A model generated the notes under the pieces. It saw only the letters and a program-made list of their open reading frames with translations. It searched no databases and was not told where the DNA came from. Positions 1-10,751 of a DNA stretch of 64,000 bases are shown here, in pieces. Origin of the DNA: Saccharina japonica. Taxonomy: Eukaryota; Sar; Phaeophyceae; Laminariales; Laminariaceae. The DNA lies in NCBI GenBank assembly GCA_008828725.1, contig MEHQ01002227.1:284852-348851 (forward strand), written 5' to 3'. Each line of letters begins with the position of its first letter. Position 1 is the stretch's first letter. Both the position numbers and the translations under genes were made by a program.

Positions 1-258
1 TATTGAAAAAGTACCGAACTTACCGAAGTGTTCGGTAGGGTATCGAGCCCGGTACCGAACAAATACCGGTACGCCCGGTATTGGGGTCGAGGGTATACCG
101 GTACCTGGGGTATATTTGGGCGAGCGTACCGAACTTACCGAAGTGTCGGGTACCGGTATCGAGGCCATACCGAACTTACCGAAGTGTCGGGTACCGGTAC
201 TTACCGAGAAAATATCCCCGGTATACTTCGGTACGTACCCTATCGAACACACCTTTGT
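1..258. repeat. 41-bp hairpin repeat cluster, family 1 (TACCGA), right part
   Basis: The cluster consists of near-repeats of a ~41-bp unit whose core at 21-37 reads TACCGAAGTGTTCGGTA, a perfect 7-bp stem with a 3-nt loop. A middle module rich in CCGGTA words lies at about 48-125. The cluster closes with an end module (about 190-252) that recurs at 5970-6035 and 8080-8145. It is cut by the window edge on the left. No coding is expected; the open frames here are periodic-repeat artefacts. Confidence 0.85.
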
Positions 259-679
259 AAGGTTGGACAGGAGCGAAGAGCCTATTAAATTATTCAGGCG
301 TGTCGACAAGATCGCTGGTGGAGTGTTTTCTTCCCTTGGTGTGCTCGTGGGTAGGGGATGTGAACAGAAATAAGCTGGTAAGGGCACTTACAAACGACTA
401 CGGAATGCAGCAACATACAGTTTGTTTATCGACAAGATGTCGAACGGAAGGACGTATAAAGGATCATTCGGCAGCGACAACTGAACCCCCCTTGCCCCAC
501 GAAGAACGTAGGACAGGCCCTTGCGTCGAAAAACCAGGGTAACAGCAACCCCCGTAATGAAAAACCACGTTTTAGGAGTGGAGAAAGTGAAAATACTTAT
601 TTGAGCAAGAGTAGGACTAAAGTGTAGCAGCACATCCCCCGCCCCCCCACAAGCATCATCCCCCCCTGCTTACGACAAA
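259..679. other. Unassigned stretch before the copia remnant
   Basis: No recognisable protein was found. By position it should hold the gag start and the 5' LTR of the copia element to the right, but no copy of the candidate 3' LTR start at 4424 was seen here, so the 5' LTR is either lost or replaced by the hairpin cluster. Confidence 0.4.
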
Positions 680-853
680 GTTAAGCAAAAATGCATCCGT
701 TGCCTGGAGCCCGGGCACAGTTGGAAGTATTGCAAGGCTCGCATCCCCCCGGTTTCAGAGCAGACGTCCGGCGGAGGATTCCAGGGCCAGAACAGCGGCG
801 GTGACACTGTGTGTTGCCCTGCGAAATGCATGCTTGGTACGATCGATGACTAG
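680..853 (+). pseudogene. copia gag C-terminal remnant with zinc knuckle
   Basis: Translation in this frame gives a CX2CX4HX4C zinc knuckle at 692-733 (Cys-Ile-Arg-Cys, then His, then Cys), the nucleic-acid-binding motif of retroviral-type gag proteins. The frame closes at a TAG at 851. The knuckle is intact while the rest of gag is not recognisable upstream. It lies about 40 codons before the protease remnant, the usual spacing in copia polyproteins. Confidence 0.8.
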
Positions 854-892
854 TGTAATGAATAATGTGGTGAAGGCATGGGTGGGAAGTGA

Positions 893-1159
893 ATAGCGGA
901 TAATGGTGAATCCTTTCATAAAACTCACTCAGCTGACCTTATGAGCGACATTCGACTGAGCGACGACAAGGTCAAGATCGGTGACAGCCATCTGATCGAT
1001 GTAGTGGGTTATCGCACACTGACTGTTGTATTCCCAGGAGATTTAACTGTTAAATTGTTGGATGTGGCCTACGTGCCGGCCACCGCGTTCAATCTGTTTT
1101 CGCTGATGGCGGCTCATAAGCAGGCAATAAGATCCACGCCTGAATGGGAAGGCTTGTGA
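893..1159 (+). pseudogene. copia aspartic protease remnant
   Basis: The frame from 941 encodes VKIGD, then a Gly-rich turn and LLDVAYVPATAFNLFS, which matches the C-terminal half of copia retropepsin (the family has V-x-GDG...L-x-NVLYVP...NLLS). Just upstream at 893-905 the active-site DSG is represented by Asn-Ser-Gly, immediately followed by a stop and a frame change. The catalytic Asp is therefore replaced and the enzyme is dead. Confidence 0.7.
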
Positions 1160-1628
1160 ATTTCTCTTTTCGATGGAATGCTAAGGTTAGAAGGTGCCAC
1201 ATCTACAGTAGTTACTCTGGATTCGCTTGCAGGATAGAGCCAGACGACGGCTGTGTGCCGTTCGCCCGTTCGATCCCCAACCCCCTGGGGACTGTGTATA
1301 ATCTGCCTGCGATATTCCCTCTGGGGGTTCCCGTGCTTGCCTCCGGTAGCAAAGCCCATACTGATACAGCTGTAGACATCCACGTTTTCTACTGTGTGTA
1401 TGTTCATTCGAACGAATTACTGCTGAGACACACGACGTGGAACTGTTAGGGAAACTAAGACATTGCACTGGCTGTTCCGCGCGCCACCCGACTCCCGATC
1501 GGCATCGCAACCGTGCCGCGCCCGACGCACGCATCAATGTTAGCGCACGCCTACATACACCCAGCCGCACTAAGACGCGAGCGTCAAATAAGTTGAGACT
1601 ACTCGTTGTTGACTTGATTTGGCCATAA
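1144..1628 (+). pseudogene. copia pre-integrase (GAG_pre-integrs) remnant
   Basis: Two overlapping frames (1144-1449 and 1437-1628) cover the zinc-binding region between protease and integrase. Readable pieces are EPDDGCVPFA...PLGTVYNLPA, a V/DIHVFYCVYVHSNELLLR segment carrying the zinc-ligand His, HCTGCS with the Cys pair, and TRASNKLRLLVVDLIWP, the lead-in to the first integrase Asp. One frameshift near 1440 and a stop at 1628 disrupt it. Confidence 0.7.
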
Positions 1629-1639
1629 TATAACCCCTT

Positions 1640-2944
1640 CTCTGTTGGGTAAGCGGCACATGTCATGCCAGCGAAGGACGAATTCTCCCGCCACGCGTGC
1701 GTATGCTTTCTGAAGAACAAATCGGAAGCAGAAGATGCGTATAGTAAGCGTGTGGCTGATGTGCGCGCCGACGGTGTCCCCTCAAAGGTTGACATTGCAA
1801 GGCCTGGCAACGGGGGGGAAGCACTTTGGTGGATAGTTTGGCGAGGCATGAAAGCAGTTCTGTTTTCTGCAGGAGTTCACTAACGCTGACAGTCCAAAGT
1901 AGAACGGTGCTGTCTAGAAAGCGCTTGGCATCATCCAGAACGCGAGACTGGCCGCGTGCATCCAAGCGCCTATAGTATTTCCTCCCGTCCAACTACCGCC
2001 GACCAAATCCATGTGGGCGGAAGCGATGCACTGTGCTTGTGCCGCCCTGGATCACACCACGACCCCTGCAAACCCCGCGAACGAGTCGCCGTATGATATG
2101 CGGTATGAAACGACCGCACCTGCGTTGCCGCACCCATTCCTTCGCCCAGCGTATTGCTGCTTGGAAACACCCGTCGAAATCGCACCCCCGGGTCGAGAGC
2201 TTCTTTTGCCTCGGGCCGGGTATCGACCACCCAAGTGACTCGTTGCGGATGCTTACGCGGGCAAACAAGGAGATGGAGACGAGGGGGGTGACGTGGAAGG
2301 CGACGTTCGAAGTAAGCGCGCCGCCATCGCAACTCCCAGGCTTGCCGAAGCAGGGAAGGACGATGGATCAAGAAGACGCCCCTGAGCCGGGAGGGGTGGC
2401 TGGCTTTGATTCCGCCCCAATGACTCCACTGCCGGGAATGGGGAGGGGCATTCCTGACCAGTTCCGTTCGGTGTCTCCGACGACGCAAGCGGGCGACGAT
2501 TCGAAAGCCGAAAGTGTGGAGCTGAACGACCGACCAACGTTCAGCAGTGAATCGCCGGCCAGCCACTCTTCATCCCGGGATGGGAGCAACGCGTCAGCTT
2601 CTGACGGTGGTACTCCGACCCCGACGACGGCGGCCTGGACTGCTGTGCGCCAACTAGGAACGCCTTTGTCGGGGCCAGTCGATGGTGAAGATATTCAGGA
2701 GGGAAGCACGAGGGCGAAGACCGGGGCACTCAACCGGGAAGCGGCAGCGGGGCTGGACAGTGTGATCAGGCCCTGTGAAGGGGGCCGTATATACCAGGCG
2801 CTAATGGCGGTGCAATATGCTGGGCGTGGAAGTACGAAGGTACCGGATTACCCTGAACAGAGGCGAAACCGGAACCAGCGCCGTACTTTGCGACACGCTC
2901 GTCATTGCATTCGATGGGCTAGAGGCCGCTGGAACGGATGCTAA
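1640..2944 (+). pseudogene. copia integrase remnant and proline-rich linker
   Basis: Fragments in three frames resemble the copia integrase core and tail. QEFTNADSPKQNGAV near 1868-1912 resembles the region around the catalytic Glu. A second piece (1930-2100) resembles the helix after it. FFCLGPGIDHPSDSLRML...RGVTWKATF (about 2195-2310, in the frame 2033-2944) matches the conserved end of the integrase region. From about 2310 to 2944 the same frame continues as a low-complexity Ser/Thr/Pro/Gly linker, as is common between integrase and reverse transcriptase. Confidence 0.65.
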
Positions 2945-3571
2945 GGTCTCTGAAGCTCCCTCCCAAGGGTAGCAATGTTGTGGATTCGAAGTGTCTCTTG
3001 AAGTGGAAGGGTGATGAACACGGCATGGTCGAGAAAGCTATGGCATTGTTGGTAGTAAAGGGCGATGGCTTTTGTGCTTTTGCCCCCACTGCATCAACCT
3101 CGTCTATATAACAGACTTATAGCAGCAATGGCTTGCAAACTTGACTTGGTCTTGAGGCACTTGGACGTTGACCAGGCCTTTGTACAGTCCGAGTTAGATA
3201 CCTAGAATTTCCCGAGATTTCCCGCTGGATGTGGACGGTTGTCGGGCCAGGTAGTCCGACTCAACAGGCTCTTTAAGAGCAGAAACAAAGCTGTCGCTCG
3301 TGGTATAAGCTACTGTCGTCAACTAGTCGAGTGTGGTTTCGAGTAACGCTTGGTGGGCCCGTGTGTTTTTCGACGGGTGGTGAATAGCGAGGTTGTGGCG
3401 GTATTGGTGGTTCACGTGGATGACATAATAGTCGCGACTGCCAAAGAGGTTACAGATTCGGGGGTGGGACATCTAGGTAAGAGACTCCCTACGAAACTCG
3501 CGGTGGGGTTACGTGGTACATGTGTAGCGAGCGCAAAAGAGATAAGAAGAAGAATACGCTGGAGAATGTGA
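2945..3571 (+). pseudogene. copia reverse transcriptase remnant
   Basis: Starts with the copia motif KLPPKGSNVVDSK...LKWK (from about 2953), then broken pieces corresponding to FVQSELD and VVRLNRLF. The last open piece (3350-3571) encodes VAVLVVHVDDIIVATAKEV, where His-Val-Asp-Asp at 3413-3424 corresponds to the Y-V-D-D catalytic box. Stops and shifts between the pieces prevent translation as one protein. Confidence 0.75.
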
Positions 3572-3789
3572 CTCAGTTTATCCTAAATGCCATCGAACGT
3601 GTCGATATCACGGAAACGAGTCCCGTCCCCGCTACACACCGCCTTCGGACCTCAGACACATGAGTGAGCGACGAGGAAACTGTGGTAAACGCGAAGTTAC
3701 TCGAAAACGGTGGGGAGTCCAATACGGATCTCGAATTGGACGACGCTGGACATCTCCAACTCAGTACGAGCGAGTGCGCGGTTCTCGCC

Positions 3790-4345
3790 CGACCCTAAAT
3801 AAATACACATGAAAGCGGCTAGGGAAGTCCTGGAATACTTGAACTGTACGGCCCTCCTGGGTCTAACCTTCAGGAGTAAGTTGGAGGATGTGTAGTCGGG
3901 GTACGACATAGAGTCGTACGCGGACTCAGACTACGCCCAATAGGCCGACCATAGGCATTCGGTTTCAGGCGTAGCATATGTTGTGGAGGCACGCTTGTGT
4001 GCTGGTTCTGGTGGACGCAGAAGTGCCTTACCCTAATTACCACTGTGGCGGAATAAGTAGCAATGGCTGACGGCGTGAATGAACCAGAGGAGTGTTGGTT
4101 TTCATGACGCCCAGTTTGGGGTCGCCGGGTATGGGCGTATTTGAAAGCGACAGGCTTGGCCAAACACCGCTTGAGCTCGTCAAACAGTAAGCACATCGAT
4201 TTAATGTACCACTTTCTGTGCGAGTTGGTGGGAGCGGGAGACTTATCGTCCAAGTAACTCTAGACGGAGGACCAACATGCCGACATCCTCACGAATGCCT
4301 TTGTGAGAGAGAGTTTTGAGAAACAACGCGATTTTCTGTCAGGGA
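3790..4345 (+). pseudogene. copia RNase H remnant
   Basis: Read across frames, the sequence shows MKAAREVLEYL (from about 3808), GLTFRSKLEDV, then IESYADSDYA (about 3910-3940), the characteristic copia RNase H Asp motif. It ends with SKHIDLMYHFLCELV (about 4190) and ADILTNAFVRESFEKQRDFL (about 4270-4335), the conserved C-terminal tail of copia pol. At least six stops or shifts interrupt it. Confidence 0.75.
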
Positions 4346-4423
4346 TATATTATTAATTTTCTGTGTGTTGTCATTTTTGGATGATTGTTGTTCAGGCGGG
4401 TTAGTTTATCGGTACCGGGAGGG

Positions 4424-5490
4424 TGTTCGATATAGCTTGACTCCCGGAACAGTCCAACAATAAGTGACGTTTACATACGAGTAGTCTGACGGTTACATGT
4501 ATACATACACGAGTAGTCTGACGGAATACGTACAAATCGACACTACTACAAGGAGGTACGACGACGAGGAGCTGTTGCTAAGCGGTGGAGCGTTGTCCCC
4601 CATGCTCGCTCCATCTTTCCACTTTGCCTATGCCTCGTGCATCTTTCGGGGACGACGTCCTACTTACATATTTCTTGGCGTATTCCCCGTCGTGGGCGTG
4701 TGTGCGCGGCGCCTGAGTTAGACCAGACAGCCCGCCTCAGAGGTAAGCATTTTAGCCGGTTTCAAACCGACTGGTTGTTGCTCGAGCTTGAGCTCTCAGA
4801 AACCTATATGGAAAGAAGAATGGCGCTCGGGGCCAGTGTTTTTATTTTCGCTCTTGTCCAAGAGGACAGGATAAAGAGGAGGAAGATGAGAGAAGAGTGA
4901 AGGTGGTGCGTGTGCACGGTCGATCGATCACGGAGCTCCCAAATTTCAAGACCCCCGGCATGAGGCACTACCCTAAGTAAAAACCTGGAACGAAAATCTG
5001 TCGGCTCAATGATACTTATATAGCTCGGGTAAACTCGAACCAACAACCTGGGGTACCGCCGCACATACGAAACCGTAGGAACTGGTCCAGAATGATTCCA
5101 TCGCATACATGCTGAATCGACATTGAACATACCGCTGCTTGTACTGCCGTAGCACTTCGTACTGCTGCTGTGGCCTACTCGCTACAGGCGGCTATGATAC
5201 CGATCAGCGACTCGGTATAGACTACTGACTACTGCTGGGTAGTTGATAGCTATCCTTAATACGACCCGTCGATGGAGTTAACATAGTCAAACTTGCTACA
5301 TTCAACTATCGACTTCGATTACCCAAATCTAGGTTTTTAAATGTACTCTTGCTTGAGTAATACTGCAAGTGTCATAACCTGCTGCGTTATATCTCCCCAA
5401 AAGTGTCAACTTTCGTTCCTTAGTCGGTGTACCTCTCTGTACTACTTGTCTGCCTATTTCACGTGTGCATCCGTTGCCATGTGGCAAGAA
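4424..5490. other. Possible copia 3' LTR and unassigned sequence
   Basis: A polypurine tract (GGGAGGG) ends at 4423 and TGTTCGATATAG follows, the expected junction to a 3' LTR. A short direct duplication of a segment containing GAGTAGTCTGACGG lies at 4480-4523. No second LTR copy exists in the window, so the LTR length cannot be set. From about 4700 to 5490 no gene was recognised. Confidence 0.3.
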
Positions 5491-5494
5491 AAAC

Positions 5495-6035
5495 CCAAGG
5501 GAATATTCGGTAGGATATACCGGTACCGGGGGTATATTTACTGCGCGCACCGAACTTGCCGAAGTGTCCGGTACCGGTATTGAAAAATTACCGAACTTAC
5601 CGAAATGTCCGGTACCGGTATTGAATAAGTACCGAACTTACCGAAGTGTCGGGTGCCGGTATTGATCAATACCGAACTTACCGGAGTGTCCGGTAGGGTA
5701 TCAACCACACTACCGAGAAAATACCGGTACACCCGGTATTGTGGTCGAGGGTATACCGGTACCCGGGGCATGCTTACGTGAGCGTACCGATTTTACCGAA
5801 GTGTCGGGTACAGATATTGAAATAGTATCGAACTTACCGAAGTGTCGGGTACCGGTATTGAAAAAATACCGAACTTACCCAAGTGTCGGGTAACGGTATT
5901 GAAAACATACCGAACTTACCCAAGTGTCGGGTAACCGTATTGGAAAACTACCGATTTTACCGAAGTGTCAGGTACCAGTATTTACCGAGGAAATACCCCC
6001 GGTATACTTCGGTACGTACCCTGCCGAACATATCC
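5495..6035. repeat. 41-bp hairpin repeat cluster, family 1, complete element
   Basis: Starts with a module reading TTCGGTAGGATATACCGG, continues with units carrying TACCGA...TCGG(G)TA, has a middle module at about 5695-5790, further units, and the end module at 5970-6035. This copy appears complete, about 540 bp, and shows the modular order start, units, middle, units, end. No terminal inverted repeats or target duplication were identified. Confidence 0.8.
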
Positions 6036-7495
6036 TAGATACGTATAGTCCATGCAGTTGAAAAAACAAAAAAAAAACGACCTCGACAGTGCACATTTTC
6101 TAGAGGTGAGAGCATAGTTGTGACTCCAAAAAACACTCCTTTAACGCCCGTCTCCTCGCGAAGGGGAAGATGGATTCATTTTTATTATATGCTTGTTCTT
6201 CGACTCTTTATGACCAATATACCTGAAAACATGGATTCCATTCCCATTAGGTGTGCTGTTTTAACAAGCTACCTGGTATGTCTGAGGGAGGATCTCGATG
6301 GGTTTTCGAAATCGTAAGGTGGAACTTTTTCCCGTTTGAAACAATAATATTTTTTGACGAAGAAAACTGACAAAAAACGTGTCCGGGACGTCTCACGCAG
6401 ATCATTCGTTCGTAAAAGCCACCAAGCCAACCTAAACAAAAAGGGCGAGAAACGATTCCTCTCGTCATTCTACGGATGGAACCTGATTTCGTTTTATATA
6501 CAACGCAAGTCCGATGAGATATTCATGGTTTTGTGAAAAGTAGCTGATCTTGGCCCTTGGCAAGCTGTAACTTACTTGATTTTAATGTGGGCGAACAAAA
6601 AAAATGCCAAAACCGTAATTGTTCGCTCGGCCTTGGTGACCACGACTATAGCAGCATTATCGTCCAATTCGTTGTATTTCAAACGCTATGACCTGAAACG
6701 TTTATGGTTAAATTGTACTGCATGGACCATACTCGTAGCAACACAGCAAGCATACGAGTATGGCGGCGGCAACCGCGGAGAGAAGGGCAATGCCGCTGCC
6801 GCCATCCCAACCACGTAGCAAGCGGCAGCACGGTTAGCAGCAGCACCAGCCCCAGCGAGAACACCAACTGAACACGATAGCAGAGAGGCAGAAGCAGCAG
6901 CTCTGACTTGGGCAATGTGCTGCTGCTGTGAGATCTACTGAAGATTTGATACAGTCCACGCGTGCCACTGCCATTGAGTGCTACGTTTGAAGCCCGTTCT
7001 ATACCCCAACCTCCCAACTTCGAAGCTCGGCATACAGTTGAGACTGTCGGCAACCTCGCGATACTGCTGCTGCTGGTGCATCAGTGTATGGATATAATTC
7101 GGGCAGCGATGGATTCAAGATGTCGCGCTCAAGTCCGTATATATATAGAAGGGTGAATGATACGAGTACTTCATCATGCGAGCAGTTGAAACTTCTCCTA
7201 CTACACGAAGTTTTCGCAGAGCGTGCCGTAGCACCGCTCGATGGCGTCTCGAACCCCAATGGCGCGAGTTGGGGACAAGATCAGCTATCCTTTCGCTCCG
7301 TACTCTCGGCGGTTGTTGTGTTATGTCTACAGCCGTACATGGTGGGTGTGAACTGAGTGCGTTGTGTCACTCCAGAGCCAAGGACCAGATGCGTAAATGA
7401 AGAGAAAAAAGCTGTTGCTGCTACAAATAAATGCCTCGTATGATGTCATATTGTGTGTCCGTATTGCATACACACCAGATTCCCCGCTATCGAGG
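6036..7495. other. No gene recognised; one dispersed repeat inside
   Basis: AT-rich in its left part and richer in CAG/GCA triplets at 6750-6930. The segment 6435-6600 resembles 31515-31690 in the same orientation (shared blocks around AAACGATTCCT and AACTTACTTGATTTTA), so it is a dispersed repeat of unknown kind. No conserved protein was recognised. Confidence 0.4.
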
Positions 7496-7499
7496 CCGC

Positions 7500-8145
7500 A
7501 CCGAACACCGCCGGTATTGTGGTCGAGGGTATACCGGTACCCGGGGTATGTTCGGGTACGCGTACCGAACTTACCGAAGTGTCGGGTACTGGTATTAAAA
7601 AAGTACCGAACGTACCGAAGTGTCGGGTACCGGTATCGAAAAAGTACCAAACTTACCGAGGTGTCGGGTACCGGTATCGAAAATATACTGAACTTACCGA
7701 AGTGTCGGATACCGTTATCGAAAATATACCGAATTTACCGAAGTGTAGGGGTACCGGTATCGAGTCCGTACCGAATAAATACCGGTACCCTCGGCATTGG
7801 AGTCGAGATTATATCGGTACGTGGGATATGGTCGGGTGGGAGTACCGAATTTACCGCAGTCGCGGGGTACCGGTATTGAAAACATACCGAACTTACCGAA
7901 GTGTTGGGCACCGGAATTGAAAAATACTGCATTTTATGAAGTGTCTGTGTACCGGTATTGAAAACATACCGAACTTACCGAAGTGTCGGGTACCGTACGT
8001 ATTGAAAACATACGGAACTTACACAAATGTCGGGTACCGGTATCGAGGCCGTACCGAACTTACCGAAGTGTCGGGTCTCGGTATTTACTGAGAGAATACC
8101 CGTGGTATGCTTCGGTACGTACCCTACCGAACATACCCGTGGTAG
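7500..8145. repeat. 41-bp hairpin repeat cluster, family 1
   Basis: About a dozen diverged units with TACCGAAGTGTCGGGTA cores (for example 7572-7588), a CCGGTAT-rich first module at 7505-7560, a middle module at about 7760-7850 and the end module at 8080-8145. Most units here have an extra G in the right arm of the stem, giving a bulge. Spacing between cores is 41 bp in the best-preserved part (7640-7745). Confidence 0.85.
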
Positions 8146-8429
8146 ATTGTATAGCTGAATGTACTGGACCAGTGCTGTAGGTTGTAAATTTGTATTTCCA
8201 ATTCCACGCTTCCGTTAATTCGTGATTTTATTTTCAGAAACAACGAAACAACCATGGTTTTGCTTTCATGAAAACATGAACGTACAGCAGTACCGGTGTT
8301 TTTTTTTTTTAAATGATACTAGCGGTACGGCCACAGCTCCACCCGTGACGCTAGCCCTGCGTTACCGATAGCAGTATGCAAGTAATAGTACTTGTAGTGT
8401 GCTGTGATGTACCACTCTGAACGGAATTT
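8146..8429. other. Short AT-rich spacer
   Basis: No gene recognised. A segment near 8255-8275 (TTTTGCTTTCATG) recurs in the opposite orientation near 44785-44800, also just beside a hairpin cluster end. Confidence 0.3.
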
Positions 8430-9560
8430 TAAGGACCACAATTCGCGGCGGTACCGATCCGTGGGATGTCCGTTTTTGTCCCCGGGTTGTTGGGTTCGTA
8501 CATGTATCGAAGGGCTTCCGATCGGGAGATGGCGCCTTGTCATCCCGGGTTGCGGCGGAACCTCGACCATGATGAGCCTTAGCCAAATCAGCAATCAGTC
8601 AGTGGAGTTGGGGTTTCCATTGCGGGGTTGTACCGATCCGGGGGGTGCTCGCGTTCGTCCCGGATTGTTGGAGTTATTCATATATGGAAGGATTTATGAT
8701 CAGGGAATGGAACAGTATCGTCCCCGGGTGCGGCGGGATCTCGACGCTGTCCTGAGAGGCAACTCTCACCCGGCGCTTGCTCCATGGGCCCCAGCCAAAT
8801 CAGCAATGAGCCAGGAGATTAGGGGTTTACAAACCAAGCGCTGTATCCACCCAGGTGGACCCCATTTTCGTCACCGGGTTGTTGGACATGGTCGTCTCCA
8901 GGTGCGGCGGGACCCCCGACGTTGCCCCGGGTGCCAATTATGGCTACGCTCTCGCCCACCCAATCATGAAAAAGCTGATGATGGTGGGGTTTCCACACCT
9001 TGCGGGGCTGTATCGACCCGGGGGGTGTCCGTTTTCCTCCCCGGGTTGTTAAAGTTGTATATGTATTGAAGGATTTCTGATCCGGGGATGGTAAACTGTA
9101 ATCCCCCGGTGCGGAGGGACTTGGACGTGGTCTCGAGGGGCAATTTTCCCCGCGCGCGTCCATGAGCCCCAGCCGATCAACAAGCAGCACGTGAGGTTGA
9201 TATTCCACACCTTCCAGGGCGGTATCGACCCGGGGGTTGTTCGTTTTCGTTCCCACGTTGTTGGAGTTGTAGATTTATGGAAGGATTTATGATCCGGGGA
9301 TGGGATACTATCATCCCCGGGTGCGGCGGGAACTCGACGTTGTCCTCTCGCCTCGCGCTGGCTCTATGAGTCTCAGCCAACCAGCAATCAGCGTGTGGGG
9401 TTGGGGGTTCCACACCTTGCGGGGCGGTACCGACCCGGGGGGTGTCCGTTTTCGACCTCTGGGTATTGGAGTTGTAAGTGTGGGGAAGGATTTATGATCC
9501 GGGGATTGCACACGATCATCTCCTGGTGCGGCGGGACCTCGACGTTGTCCCGGGGGGAAA
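8430..9560. repeat. Array of about six diverged ~200-bp tandem repeats
   Basis: Recurring blocks (GCGGGG(C/T)GGTA(C/T)CGA, CCGGGTTGTTG, GGAAGGATTTATGATC, GTGCGGCGGGA, CCAGCCAA) recur near 8455, 8630, 8850, 9010, 9225 and 9425, with spacing of roughly 160-220 bp. Long open frames on both strands come from the repeat and show no known domain. The array abuts the proline-rich end of the minus-strand copia remnant at about 9570, where its reverse transcriptase would be expected. Confidence 0.75.
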
Positions 9561-9705
9561 CTCTCACCGCGATGCAACGGATGCGGGCGGTGCAGGGGGG
9601 AGGGACACGGGAAAGGACTCCGGCGGTGTAACGGTCGCTGCCGTCGGCTCTGCTGCTGCGGTACGGACGACGCAGCAGGCAGAGGCATGGGCGAAGACTC
9701 TGGCG

Positions 9706-10032
9706 TCACACCAGTTGAAGGCGTCGACGGCTGGTACCACACCTCGAAGCCCCGCAGCGGTTGAGGTTGCTGGGCTGAGTCACTGACAGCCCCCCCCCCT
9801 TAGCCGTCGACGGGGACCCGACGATCGCGGTCCCTCCACCGGACGGCGCGCGCCGATAGCCCCACATCACATCGGTCGAGTAGCTCGCGATGCCTGATAG
9901 CAACAACATGATCTTGCTGCAATCCGAGGCGTGGTCGTCGCCGGAGTTCAGGTAGATGCAGGCCTCGCCCTTCGGCTCTGACTTAGCCGCCCTCTTAACC
10001 TTATGGTGTCCCGGCATCATGTATGGAAGCAC
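9706..10032 (-). pseudogene. copia integrase C-terminal region
   Basis: The frame encodes a Lys-rich stretch, then KSEPKGEACIYLNSGDDHASD, then MLLLSGIASYSTDVMW. This matches the copia segment after the integrase core (family pattern: K-x-x-P-K-x-x-x-C-I-Y-L-G-x...S-x-D-V-x-W). The Gly of the YLG motif is Asn here. A Pro/Ser-rich linker follows. Confidence 0.65.
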
Positions 10033-10207
10033 CGGGCCCCTGTAAAGCCTCTCGTGCGAGGAACGTTTCGAACGAGCACATCATGCCGGGCTATTCATCC
10101 ACCCGCGCCATGAGGTTGAGTGCGTCGCACAACCACATATCTGCTTCCGGCCACGTGCCGTCCTTGTTGAGCGCCTTGGCCGGAAACTCCACACCATCGA
10201 ACATGGT

Positions 10208-10638
10208 TTAGAACTCCAAGAATGCGGCGTGACTTCCTTCAGCAACACGACCTAGCTTCAACTCCACCCGCCCTTTGCGCTTCGGACCGTCGACGGACGT
10301 GAACTCGCAGCGGATGTTGGTCTCGACCATCAGCCTTTGGAACTCGGTGTTAGTGAATTCGGAGGCGTTGTCCGCGCGAAGGCTTCCCGTAGTCATTTAC
10401 GGCCGCCAGGAAAGTGCGGAAACCGAGGGTGACGGCGGCCGCGCTCTCGTCCGCCAGAAATAACGGCCAGCCCATGCTGGAGGCGTCGTCGACAATCGTC
10501 AAACAGTACCGAGCGCCGCCCGATGACGTCGGCATAGGTCCTGCGGGGTCGGCGAACAGGCGCTGCATTCGCTTCTCAGCACGGCACGGTGTTGACTTAG
10601 CGATGGATTTGCGGATCCCCAAACGTCCCGTCATCTTG

Positions 10639-10679
<41 letters not shown>

Positions 10680-10751
10680 CGGCGTTTCCAAATCTGCCCT
10701 GAAATCCCCCATCAACGGCGAGGGCATGGGGATCCGCCAACGGCGCTGCAA
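10208..10751 (-). pseudogene. copia integrase core, fused to gag poly-Gln region
   Basis: The frame 10350-10751 carries RLFADPAGPMPTSSGG...YCLTIVDDASSMGWPLFL, the first part of the rve integrase core with its first catalytic Asp. After a shift, 10208-10396 carries LRADNASEFTNTEF, the second Asp motif (DNxxEF), and RVEL near the Glu position. The integrase frame runs directly into the CAG-repeat region of gag (read here as poly-Ser), so the zinc knuckle, protease and pre-integrase have been deleted. Confidence 0.75.

Larger units (their letters stand above)
680..4345 (+). mobile_element. Decayed Ty1/copia LTR retrotransposon
   Basis: Remnants appear in copia order (gag zinc knuckle, protease, pre-integrase, integrase, linker, reverse transcriptase, RNase H), each in short frames broken by stops and shifts. 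Integrase before reverse transcriptase is the defining Ty1/copia order. The 3' side has a purine run (418-423) followed by TGTTCGATATAG at 4424, a plausible 3' LTR start. No matching 5' LTR was found. Dozens of lesions suggest an old, inactive copy. Confidence 0.85.

Noticed and set aside
2033..2944. 303-codon host gene
   Set aside because: The first part matches the copia integrase end and the remainder is the variable linker, between recognisable integrase and reverse transcriptase remnants.
7500..8145. CRISPR array, because of regularly spaced ~41-bp repeats
   Set aside because: There are no unique spacers between repeats; the whole period repeats. No cas gene is present and the sequence is eukaryotic.
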